DNA of 64,000 nucleotides from Desmodesmus armatus (taxonomy: Eukaryota; Chlorophyta; Chlorophyceae; Sphaeropleales; Scenedesmaceae), in contig VIIQ02000649.1 of assembly GCA_007449985.2 (NCBI GenBank), positions 682,001 to 746,000 of the forward strand, read 5' to 3'. Below are positions 20,801 through 31,223 of the stretch, piece by piece. A program made the translations under genes and the position numbers. The stretch's first letter is position 1. Every line of letters starts with the position of its first letter. The notes beneath the pieces are model-generated. The model did no database searches. It was not told the DNA's origin and worked only from the letters and a program-made list of their open reading frames with translations.

Positions 20801-22813
20801 CAGCACAGCAGCTGCCTAGCATAGATTCGCTCCTACTCCTCTTACCCAGCATTCCTAGGCCACCAGACAGGCCGCGGCCCTCCAGGCAGTAGCGGTCGAC
20901 GGTGTGGATTTCACCAGTGCCGTCGACAAAGGTGATGTCGGTCACCATGTCAGCCTGCAGAGGGACACACAGGCAACAGCACAGACAACTTACTCCTCAG
21001 CAAACCAGCAAATTAGGCTACGAGCTGTCCTGTGCAGGGTCATCTCAGTTATAGCATGAGAAATAGCTGCAGCATATGACTACCAGTACCATCCGAGCTT
21101 GAATTCAATAGTACTAGGCTCCGAGCTATGAGGCAGATATGGGGCCCCCAAAACCCAAATGCACGCCACTGTCAGCACAGCGCATCAGCAACCCCACAGC
21201 GCATGAATCCACAGCTGCTGTTGACCACTGACAGGTGGGGGTTGTGGTAGTCTAGCAGGATAGACATGCACACCCCTCTGAGCCTTCACTTATGCCAGTG
21301 GAGAGCGTTCTCCATAGGCATAGTTCAAAGTTCAGGGTTACTAGGGTTTAGGGTTTATAACTAGCTATACTTACTGCTGTTGACTCACCACGTTGCTGGC
21401 GCCTTTGGGTCCCTGTGCATGTCCCCCGGTAGCAAGCAGACCTCCAATCGTAAGGTCAAGGTAGCTCGGTACAGTACCCAGCGGCAAAGTCAAGTTGTGA
21501 CAAGTCGTTCGCGTTCGCCCAGTCGATAAGCTCCGTCATTGTGATGCCAGCCTGTACTGTCACGAACCGGCCGTCCTTGTGTAGGACTTTGTTCAGATCT
21601 TGGGTTGCGATGACGGCGGTACGGCTGGCCGACCCGGGGTTTTGCCCGTTGGGGCAGGAGAACCCTGGCCGCTCTCCCATGCCAATGACTTGCCTGCAGG
21701 TAAGTGGGACACAGCAGGGGGGAGGGTAGTAGAGAGCAGGTGGTTAGTGCTAGGGACATGCTTGCTGTCGGGGGGGGGGGCAGCAGAACCTGCAAGGTTG
21801 GCCGCTCTCCCATACCAAGGGCTTGCCTGTTGGTGAGTCTCAAACAGCAGAGGGGAGTTGAACATCCAGGTGGTCAGTGCTGAGGGATATGCTTGCTGTC
21901 GGGGGGGGGGGGGGTGGATTGGGGCACGTACCTGTACTGGTTAGCCATCTCAACGCCCCTGATCCTTGAAGCAACCCAATCCCCACTGCATCCTCTGTTT
22001 CTGGCCGATACGGGTGAACCAGCCCAGCCTTCCTATGATTCTATATTGGATACCCCCCCCCAGCCCAGCTACCCCTACGACTGAGCCCTGTGGATAGCCC
22101 GTGCACCTTTCTCCCCCCCCCCCCCTCACACACACACATGCTTGGATTGCCCCTGTACCCCCCCCCCCCACACACACACACACGTACCTATAATGGTTGG
22201 CCATTTCGATGCCCCTGATTCTTGATGCGACCCGAATTTTCACTGCATCCTCTGTTTCTGGCCTGAAGGGGTGCACCAGGCCAAAGTAGTAACTCACTGC
22301 TGCTGCCACTTCTTTGGTGGATGTGGGTAGCACTATGTCCTGCAAGTTCATGGCAGGCAGTTCATGGCGGTTGATGGTGGTTGTTGAGTCATACAGAGTA
22401 GCGGCAGCTGCGGAACACAATTTCAAAATTTGTGCTGCTGCAGCTGCATGAATCCACGGCAAGCTGCTGGTACCAATCTTGCATGTGCGGGTTCAAATCA
22501 CATTCCCTGCTCTGTGTGATGGACCATTGGGCTGATGACACAAGACTTGCTGTTAGAACCCACCGTGCTGGCAGCTTCATCTAGTACACATGCACAGTAA
22601 GGCATAGCTCATCGACACTCATTCAGGCAAGCTTGCTTGACTCCTGCTGCTGCATTGGTGTCCATCTGTGTTTCAGCTAGACCCCACCTGTGTCCCACAA
22701 ATGAGGTCGCTGTACTGATTGATAGGGTTGGCCGTCTTTGTGGCTGGGTCTGGCATGCCATACTGGTTGCGATCACGGGAAATAGGCTGCCCTGTTTCTG
22801 TTAACACACCCTC

Positions 22814-22845
<32 letters not shown>

Positions 22846-23023
22846 GTGGCATTGCAAGCTTCAGCTTCTGAGCCAGCTTGGAAAGATCTGTTGAGGAGAG
22901 GGATGGCCAACGGGCATCTGCCTGTACCTGGGACTGTATTTGTATGGAGGGACAGGTAGAAACAGATGAAAAATGGACATACGTGACCAAAAAACACAGC
23001 ACACACCCACAGGCACCTTTCAT
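17860..23023 (-). CDS. GulLO-like FAD-linked lactone oxidase, frame broken (plant L-gulono-1,4-lactone oxidase family)
   Basis: Minus-strand exons: 23023-22688, 22339-22188, 21693-21389, 20954-20846, 20470-20358, 19828-19773, 19221-19047, 18846-18422, 18184-17860. All phases join, but the total is one base over a codon multiple because 10 extra bases sit at 21491-21500; without them it would be 661 aa. The family has a VAO-type FAD domain and oxidises sugar lactones such as L-gulono-1,4-lactone (a possible ascorbate route); plant members are secreted. Visible: signal peptide (MKGACGCVLCFLVTYVHF), VLPTSTKEVAAAV, FVTVQAGITMTELIDWA, LDLTIGGLLATGGHAQG, GIITEVTLRLQP, FAVPLKDLRSVLADIRALV, and the ALO-type end RPHYGKMWKR..KYDPAKLF followed by the Cys-rich tail CSNEMACFCTSDVDC typical of plant GulLO. 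The break lies between DWANAND and LPLGTVPSYLDL. It may be an assembly error or a young pseudogene. Confidence 0.88.
20742..20812 (+). repeat. (GCACA)n pentanucleotide microsatellite
   Basis: About 13-14 uninterrupted CAGCA units lie in the intron between exons 4 and 5 of the GulLO-like gene; on the coding strand they read TGTGC repeats. Confidence 0.95.
21335..21355. repeat. Interstitial telomere-like motif
   Basis: CTAGGGTTTAGGGTTTATA holds just under two TTTAGGG units inside a GulLO intron. Confidence 0.6.
21780..22025 (-). repeat. Echoes of GulLO exon 3 start and exon 2 end
   Basis: 21780-21915 repeats 21640-21780 (GGCCGCTCTCCCATxCCAA, GTGCTxxGGxxATGCTTGCT, then a G run), that is, the exon 3 start placed upstream of the true exon 3 on the coding strand. 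21925-22025 repeats 22181-22275 (CCCACTGCATCCTCTGTTTC, CACGTACCTxTAxTGGTT), the exon 2 end placed downstream of the true one. Both flank the same intron. Confidence 0.85.
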
Positions 23024-25008
23024 TGAGTAGGACGGAGGGCTTCCTTGTCAACTATCACACGTCAACGGTCACAAGCTTAGTACAGTGTACAGCTTGACAT
23101 TCAATGAAGCCAATGATTGGCTTCATCCGCATCTGAAAGCCTCTTGGGTATATTTGACCGGCACTGAAATGCATTTACAGCAATCTTCGACTCGCCGGGA
23201 CGAGCTCAGTGCATTGCAAGTCCCTGCTGCAGCTGGTGCAACTGTAGTGCAGGTGTTGTGGGCAGCCACGTGCACGCACCTGTGCCAACGCCGACAGAGA
23301 AAGGCATTTGAACAAGACCAAAAGCATAAAAGAGGAGAGCATATAACAACCGCTCCTAAACCACATGGTTGCTCAATGTGGGCCCACAAGCTGAGGGCAA
23401 CAGTCGTGCGAGGCCTGTTTTACAGGAGTCCTTGTTCAGCTGCTGATTGGCCTTTCCGCACGCTGCTCTTCATCAGTGGCAAATACTGCAGACTGTTGCT
23501 CGCTGCTGAGGCAAGGGCCGTCCAACGGTTTTTTTGAACAGGTCAAACTGCAACGTGTGGTGACGGATGTAGTTCCTGTGACCTAGTACTGTTCTCGTGT
23601 TTGTGTCGACCCCTCTACTTGGTGTACATGCACATTGCTGGCATCCTCCTCCTTCGTGCATGGCACTGGCATACGGTAACACCTCTGTGGCATACACTAG
23701 TGCACTCTTCTACTCAAGTGCTGGCGCAGCACCAGTACTGAGCACAAATCCTCATGACGTTATGTGTCTCTACCATAGTGTATGCAAGTGGTGCAGAGAG
23801 GACAGCAGACAGCAGAATAAAGTGAAGCCCGTGACAGCTGCCCCCCTCCTCCTGCTGGTACTGCTGATCAGCACTACATGGCTGTACAGCCTGTGTACTG
23901 TTATAGTCTGGAAGCAGCAACACTCAGACTTGTTAGCTGGACTAAGCTATGTCCCCTGCATTGTGCAATCACTTGGTCGCCTACTTTTTTCTTTTCTGGC
24001 TCTGCATGCCCCCCCCCCCCCCCGACGTTGAATGTACGTCCTCACCATTGGTAGCCTGTCAGTGTGGAACTGTCCTGCAACCTGCTCTCGCTGAACTCTT
24101 GCTGGCATTATGTTGCTGACACGGCTGCACTGCAATTTTTCTAGAAGCCTGCCCTGCTTTCAGGATCTGTTGTAGTAAGATCGCAGAGGCTGAAGCTGCC
24201 GTGTTTGTCAACGGAAACAAGTGGATAGTGATGCATATGCATGTGCAGCTGAAGCTAGACGAAGCTGCCCTGCTCTCAGGATCTGCACCATTCTGTACTG
24301 CTGTCTGGCTGGATTGACATGTGCCCTGAGGGAAGAACCTTCTAGTGGTGAATGCAGCGTCAAGTTTGAACATGCTGACAGACCCTGCAGCTGTCATCTC
24401 ACTTTTTGTTACGTAACAACATCGAAGCAAGTATACTTGCTACGCATTCAAGAACAACGGTGGCGCGCACTCAGTGACCCGTCCTTGGAGACAGAGAAGG
24501 TACTACAGTCCACTTGTACAGGGTGTGGGACAGGCCTATCCCGACCAACAATGCAACAGTAGTGCATTCACAACACCTGCCCAGCCGCCTGCAGCAGGGC
24601 CGGCTGAAACTGTCCTGTCAGTAAGGCACAGAAAAGCCGCAGTGCTCACAGCTGTAGGCTGCCCATTGACACATGCACGACTTCTGTAAGCAACCAGCAA
24701 TGCAGCGTCCAACAACATGATGGATCTTCAATACACAGTGACTGCAATGCATTGGGTGTGTCAGGGTATGTGCAGAAGCCTAAACCCTGCGCGCACAGCG
24801 GTAACGGCAACATCACCAAACACAGCCCATCCTCTTCCAGTACAGGCAACACACATGTATGTGGGATCTGTCTGGTCACCGTGGGAAGTTCCCAATTCCA
24901 CCACAATGTTCATGCCGCACTGTAGTAACAGTTCCCTCCCGTCACCCTGGTGACAAGGGCTGTCACACACCTTACTGACCGTCAGTGTGACAACACATGT
25001 CAATGGCA

Positions 25009-25320
25009 GTGTCCCAGGCCCTCACACACAACCACCATTTGTTCTGTCAGGCACTCACGCTCTTGAGTAATATATCATATATTTTATATGACAAAAACCG
25101 CCTTTCGATGCACCACACCAAGCAACAGGTACCACCAGTGGGGTTTGATGGCAGTGTCCCAGGCCCTCACACACAACCACGTGTACCGTTTTTTTCTGCC
25201 AAGCACTCACGACCTGGAGTATGACAACGTATGACAAAAACCTCCTGTTGATGTACCCCACCAAGTAACAGGTACCATACCTAGTAACAGGTACCGCAAC
25301 TAGAAACCACGCCAACAACA
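25009..25320 (+). repeat. 145-bp tandem duplication
   Basis: GTGTCCCAGGCCCTCACACA begins both units (25009, 25154). Shared blocks are GCACTCACG, TATGACAAAAACC, CACCAAG and AACAGGTACCA; GGTACC motifs recur further downstream. Confidence 0.8.
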
Positions 25321-25869
25321 GGTACCACCAGTGGGGTTATCGACATGCGTTCAGGCTCAGTGCTCTGCACTGGGACCCACAATGAACTCCATGCTGGCTG
25401 CCCTGGCCCCACTCCCTTTCATGTAACATCATGACACTGCATGTAATCAGCATGACACTGTCAACTGCTGAGTCCGCACATACACGATGTGCATGCATTG
25501 CATTCCCCTGATTTCAAACAGACACAGACAGACACACACGATGGCCTGTCAAACTCAAATCCCAAACACTTCGCACCATTGAGGCCAAACCCACCCCACA
25601 GCCCACGGTTCCAGCCCACCACACCCAGAGCTGACATCTCCAGGGTGTATGCTCCACACGCCTTACATCCCAACACAGCCGCTGTGTGGCACGGTGCCAC
25701 TGCTGCGGCAGCAGTGTTCTGCCTGTTGACCCACACAGTCTTTCCCTGGGGTAAATTTATGCAGCACGGGCTGACTGTTCTGGTCAGCAGCTTGCCGACA
25801 CATGCACCAACAAGCAAGACCCTGAGGGTGAACAGTGAACAGTGGAAGTCAGGTTGGGCAGTGTAGTGC

Positions 25870-27020
25870 TGCCATCACCTTCAAGCAACCAGCAAGCCCC
25901 AGTAAACCCCGCCAGCAGTATCGTCAGCCCCCAATATGCATGCAATGCACACCACCAGTTCAACCAGCCTGGAAACCTGAGGATTTCTGCCCCGCGGGCC
26001 TGCCTTTGCAGCCACCCAGGTTCCCAGCTTGGATTCACGCTCGTCACTTCACCATGCGTCCAGTGTGCACCAGGACAGCCTGATGCACACGGCACCTCTT
26101 TTCACAGACCCACCCACGTGTGGTGCTGCTATCACCACACAGCAACCAGCAACTGCAAGCCCCAGTGAAAACTGCCATCACCACCAGGCAACCAGCAAGC
26201 CCCAATACACACTGCCAGCAGTGCCGTCAGGGCAACATGCATGCTCTGTACTACAGTTGTAGTACAACTCCAGTCCAACCAGTACAAGTGCCCAGGGCCT
26301 GGATTTGTAGCCATCCCAGCTTCCCAGCTTGGCCCAAGTGTGAATGTTTCACACAAGTCACTTCACCATGCGTTCAGTGCACCAGACCCGGCGAATGCAC
26401 ACTACACCTCTTTCCACAGACCAACACACGTCCCAACCACCCACAACCGCAAACAGCGTGCTTTTTGGCCATCCCAGCTTGGACCCACACTTGAAGCACG
26501 CTATCATGCGTTCAGCGCACCAGGACAGCCGGATGCACATGGCTCCTGTTTTCACAGACCCACTCACGTATGGTGCTGGCATCACCACAAAGCAGCCAGC
26601 AACTGCAAGCCCCAGTGAAAACTGCCATCACCACCAGGCAACCAGCAAGCCCCAGTACACACCGCCAGCAGTGCCGTCAGGGCAACATGCATGCTCTGTA
26701 CTACAGTTGTAGTACAACTCCAGTCCAACCAGGACTACTGCCCAGGGCCTGGATTTGTCACCATCCCAGCTTCCCAGCTTGGCCCAAGTGTGAATGATTC
26801 ACACAAGTCACTTCACCATGCGTTCAGTGCACCAGACCCGGCGAATGCACACTACACCTCTTTCCACAGACCCCGGGACACACGTCCCAACCACCCACAA
26901 CAGCAAAACAGCATGCTTTTTGGCCATCCCAGCTTGGACCCACACTTGAAGCACGCTATCATGCGTTCAGCGCAACAGGACAGCCTGATGCACATGGCAC
27001 CTCTTGCCACAGACCGACCC
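25870..27020 (+). repeat. 450-bp tandem repeat, about 2.5 units
   Basis: GTGCCGTCAGGGCAACATGC lies at 26221 and 26671 (450 bp apart); an older, shorter unit starts near 25870. Each unit holds GTACTACAGTTGTAGTAC (8-bp inverted arms), AACCAGCAAGCCCCAxTA, CATCCCAGCTTCCCAGCTTG and CACTTCACCATGCGTTCAGT. Noncoding as far as can be seen. Confidence 0.85.
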
Positions 27021-27182
27021 ACGTCCTAACACATGCCCCACAACCACAACCGCAAAACAGCATGCTGTGTGAAACGCACAGAGCCACATGCCATGTCTCA
27101 GGCAGGCCGCTCCCGGACGGTCCATGTACTAATCAACTTGAACTCAAGCCCAAACCCCAACCCCTAAACCCCAACTCCCAAA

Positions 27183-29322
27183 TCAGCGGCGGTTGAAGTA
27201 CAGCTCCTGCTTCTCCTCCTGGGTGAAAAGCAGCTTGATGTCACCAGGAGAAACGATGGGGAAGTTCTGCTGCACGGGCACTGGGCCAGTTGTCAACTGC
27301 CAGAAGTAGATGGGGTACTCCATGCTGCCGGTCTCCTCTACCTTCAGGCCCCCATTCACACTAGACACCGTGGTCTGCCCCACAATCATGACAGCGAGTC
27401 CTCCGTACATGTTGTCGATGTGGCCGTAGCCGTCTGCTTGAGTTTCAGCTTGGGCCTGGGCCTGGGGCTGCTGGGTACGGGTAGGGTCCTCGCCACGGGC
27501 AACTTCCTGACTGGCAGAGTACCACCAGGTGTTGCGAGCTGTTTGGCCAGTTGTGGTGCAATACAGCGTCTGGTCATACAGCTGCCGCCATCCAAAGGCG
27601 AAGCCTGACGGACGGTATGCCAGGGGGCCCTTAGCTGGGGCCCTTGCAGTACTGTTGCCAGACGTGCGTTTCTTGTACTCTTGGTGGGTACAGACTGGGT
27701 AGTAACGCTCTTCTTGGGGGAAAGGTAACCTCTTGCTGCCATCCTCAAACCTGGGCCCCTGTTGCCGGCCGCCGCCAATAAGGTTGACCACGGCACATAT
27801 GTCGCCGGCTGGAGTGTTGATGATGGTTTGTGGCTTGTCGCTGTAAACGTTGGCAATGTACACGCCTGCATGTTGCAGCAGCAGAGCAGCAGGCAGGCAG
27901 GACAGTGTGTGAGACTACGAGGCAGGGGTGTGCATGGAGTTTGCATGCATGCATGCATGGACATGCATGCAGTGGACAGGGCGCAGGGAAGTGCACAGTG
28001 TCCAGCCAGATGCTGCATGAGCGTTGGGACATAGAAAGACGCATAGCAGCAACACAACAGTGCAGGATACATGGCGCACAACAGCAGGGGCAACCCGTCA
28101 CACAACGCCGCAGTCGTACTGGTACCAGCAGGCACTTTGAAGCCATTTTCGCATGCACCCAGCAGCAGCTGTGGGCACCTATGAGCCGTGGATGTTATGC
28201 AGGACAGGCATGCAGGTGCACAAACACACAACATGCCAAGACAAGACCTGCGACCCAGCCAGCACGTACCTCCTTGTACTGTCAAGGTCATCTGGTCGCA
28301 GAGGGCGTCATGGCAGTGCTCTGCGTCGCCGTTCAGGGCACAGCGGCCGTTGACTACTCCAACCTGTGATGCACGACACAGATCAAATCAAATAACAGTT
28401 ACACCTATAGCTATGATGGTCAAGAGCTCATGCCAGCTGTTGAATGATATCACGCAGATGGCAGAACAAACCAGAAGGAACAAATCACTGAGAGCTATGG
28501 GCTTGATCTGCATGTCATGTGTGATGCATGGTGCTGGCAGCAACCAGCTGTGACGGCAGCGAACAGCAGTGGCAATGACAGCAGCAACAGCGGGACAGTG
28601 GTCCGCTGACCTGGGAGTAGGAGCCGTCTGGTTCGTCGATGGGCTGGTAGGTTGTCAAGCAATTGCCCCCGTCTTCGTCGCAGATCAACTCCTTGAAGAG
28701 GGTGAATTCCCACTCACAGCCAGCCACCTTGTTCTTCTGCAGGTTGGGGCCGACCCAGCTTGTGCGGTGATGGTTGCTGTAGGGGTGCTTGTCACAGTCG
28801 TGCTCGGTCCTGGAAGCAACAGCAACCGGAGCAAAGCAGAGCAGCACACAGCAGCGTGTCAGCCCTTGAGCGCCATGCCCAACATCTCACGACACCAAAG
28901 CGATGGGATAGCTGTCATAAACACTGAAACATACATTCATCTGGTGTCACGAAGCAGGCATGCATGAGACTCAGCAGCAGCTGTTTGCAACTGGACAAGT
29001 TGGTTATGACCTAATATCAGGCAAAGGGGGGGGGGGGGGCTTGTGTCCCAGGCACCTACTGGAGGTAAAGACCGTCTGGTAAGCAACCGAAAGGAAAGTT
29101 TTGAGTTTGGAGACATCCAGTAAAGCGACAGCCTCTCCACTGGTTGGTGGTTAGACATGCATCCACAGGCGTGCTGTAGGTCGAGGAAGCCACGCGGGCT
29201 GATGAACCAGAGAGGGAGCGTGCTAGGATGTCTGTGAATGTATCGGAGCCACTGCCCGCAACAAGCGACGGCACCAAGCAGCTGCAGAACAATGCCAGCA
29301 ACAGTGTTGGCGTGATCGCCAT
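27183..29322 (-). CDS. Secreted cysteine-containing protein of unknown function (412 aa)
   Basis: Minus-strand exons: 29322-29060, 28809-28611, 28363-28270, 27865-27183 (stop TGA); the sum is 413 codons exactly, with phases 2, 0 and 1 at the junctions. The N-terminus MAITPTLLLALFCSCLVPSL is a clear signal peptide. The mature part has scattered cysteines in exons 1-3 (CLTTNQWRGCRFTGC, FGCLPDG, HDCDKHPYSNHH, CEWEF, LICDEDGGNC, RCALNGDAEHCHDALC), likely disulphides, then a low-Cys domain (GVYIANVYSDKPQTIINTPA) with a Gln/Ala linker, YGGLAVMIVGQTTVSS, and an end FTQEEKQELYFNRR. No transmembrane segment is seen apart from the signal, so it is probably extracellular, in wall or periplasm. I do not recognise the family. 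The start is chosen for the signal peptide; the open frame continues upstream but is less plausible. Confidence 0.78.
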
Positions 29323-30985
29323 GTTGAGATTGGCTTGACAAGGTGCTATTTGAATGGCAAACAGCAAGGCGGTCGTGGCTGGCTTGCGCCTGCTTATGTA
29401 CACGCAAAAAAGGCCGTGACAGACCATTTGACCCTGTCCCAAGACACATGCGGTGTCAATCACGCATTGCATTCAATACAACAGTTTGTACGTGGTTGAA
29501 AATGAGCCACACGGAAGGCATCCCGGTGCGTTGGTGTCGGTTGACCGGTTGACCCCGGGTTGACTGCTCCAGAAGAGCAGTTCATATGGCCTTTTTATGC
29601 ATCAGTCACTGCCTGCTGTAATGACTGCTCCCAGGCCACCAGCAAGGTATCACATGTGCTCAAATTTGTATCAAACTATATCAAAGCAGTCACAATTTTG
29701 CACTGAGTGCACCACCATCGGGTGTCCATCATCATGTTACAAGGCTGCAAATGGATTCAAGGGTGCAAAACCAACAAACCTACGTAGGTGCCAACACAGC
29801 ACCCACAGACATGAGTGGGGTTGGGAGAGCTTTGCAGCCTCACCTGGCTCCAGTGGTGTCTGCTACACCGCTTTGGGGCAAGGGCTGCACAGGCTTGGGG
29901 AGCAGCGGGAAGCACTGCTGCTGGATTGTCATCCCAGAGCCTATAGCCGGTTGTGGCCGCACGACAGCACATGCATCAACAACAACACAAGACTGACTGC
30001 CATGCCAGCGACCCAAACACACATAGAGTGTGTTCTGTCTCAAGTCCAAAGAAGGGCAGGTTGTGCCGCACTGTCAGACTCAATGGCATTGCTGCAGTGC
30101 AGCTATGCCCAACACAACAGACAAGCACACCTTCAGCTGGGTTGAAAACCGTACAAAACGCATTCCTGCCGAGCAACCTGCCGCACGCACCCCCCCCCCC
30201 CACACACACACACACACACACAACCTCCAAACAGTTGCACTCCCTACCACCTGCATGGAAGAGGAGGCCACACCCACTCAACCACCTCGCCTACCACGAC
30301 CGCCCATGCGCCACATCCTACCCTACGATGTATACATCCTAGACGCAAACCCTTGCACATACTGCCCAGCCATAACACAGGTCCACCGGCCACCATGCAG
30401 GTGGAAACGCCCTGGAAACGCCCCAAGGCATACGTACGCTCACTTGGCCATTACCAGAGATCTGCAGACCAGCACGACATGCCAACCTCATCGCCTCAAA
30501 GGGCACTGTACAGCACACTGACACCCAAAAACACTCCACAGGCGTCTCCCATCTGTGTGAGGCTTTGTCTCGGGCTACCGGCAGCTGGGTTTACTGGGCT
30601 GTTGCGTGTGTGGCCAGCCGGTGGGGGTCCGCCCCCCCTGTACCTTACAAAAAAAACACTCCACAAACCACAGCTGCCTCAGGCCCTACTTGCTTAGTGA
30701 ACCCTTCAAAAAGGAAGACTGCATGACAGTGACTGCCTGTTGAGGTGTGACCGCATAGCCGCACTGACTGCCTGATCAACAGAGACATCCCAGCAGCAAC
30801 AACAGAGAACAGCACACCTGCCGTTGCGGTGCATCACATTGACTGCCCAAGGCGCCCCTCATAACCCCATATTCTGCTGAAACTGGTGCTGGGTGGAGAG
30901 ACACCGGCTGTGGCTGGTGCACCTGCGCATTTGCTGACACACAACATCCACGCTGCTGCTGCTCCTGGCCCAGCAAACCCCGTTC
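29323..30985. other. Intergenic region upstream of the secreted-protein gene
   Basis: This is the promoter side of 27183-29322 and the downstream side of the F-box gene. It contains a C(11)(CA)n microsatellite at about 30190-30222 and a copy of a dispersed element at 30582-30665. No gene was recognised. Confidence 0.55.
30582..30665 (+). repeat. Dispersed element, copy A
   Basis: GGGCTGTTGCGTGTGTGGCC..AGCCGGTGGGGGTCCGCCCCCCCTGTA..CAAAAAAAACACTCC resembles 54640-54715 and 55672-55740 (GGCCAGCCGGxGGGAGTCC, C run, AAAACxCC). Confidence 0.6.
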
Positions 30986-31002
30986 AGGACATCAAAAAAG
31001 CA

Positions 31003-31081
31003 TGTAGGGTCGAATGCGCAGCTCCAGCACTGTGCCTGGCAGCCTCTTGAGCAGCTGCTGTGACAGCTGCACCAGCATCCC
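31003..31081 (-). repeat. Echo of the F-box gene's last coding bases and stop
   Basis: GCATGTAGGGTCGAATGCGC..AGCTCCAGCACTGTGCCTGGCAGCC duplicates 31231-31303 about 223 bases downstream of the true gene end. The copy ends exactly at a run of 12 C. On the coding strand it would encode the same terminal residues (VLELRIRPYML). Confidence 0.88.
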
Positions 31082-31223
31082 CCCCCCCCCTTCATGCGCC
31101 ACTCCACACCCCCTCGCACTTCAGCCATGCAGCAACAGCTACTGCAGCAGCTTCTGCTGCTGCTGCTGCTGTCCGCGTGGTGACTCGCAGTGTAGCAGCA
31201 GCAGCAGCAGCTCCTGCTGCCAT

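Larger units (their letters stand above)
23024..27182. other. Intergenic region with tandem repeats, no clear gene
   Basis: It runs from the GulLO start codon (its promoter side) to the 3' end of the secreted-protein gene. Seen here: a ~117-bp spaced duplication around 24144 and 24261 (GCCCTGCTxTCAGGATCTG), the repeats listed at 25009-25320 and 25870-27020, and AT-rich ATATATCATATATTTTATAT at ~25066. Open frames up to ~150 codons exist but lack motifs and overlap repeats. Confidence 0.6.

Noticed and set aside
20742..20812. Coding repeat on the plus strand
   Set aside because: It is a pentanucleotide microsatellite within an intron on the minus strand, between well-phased exons.
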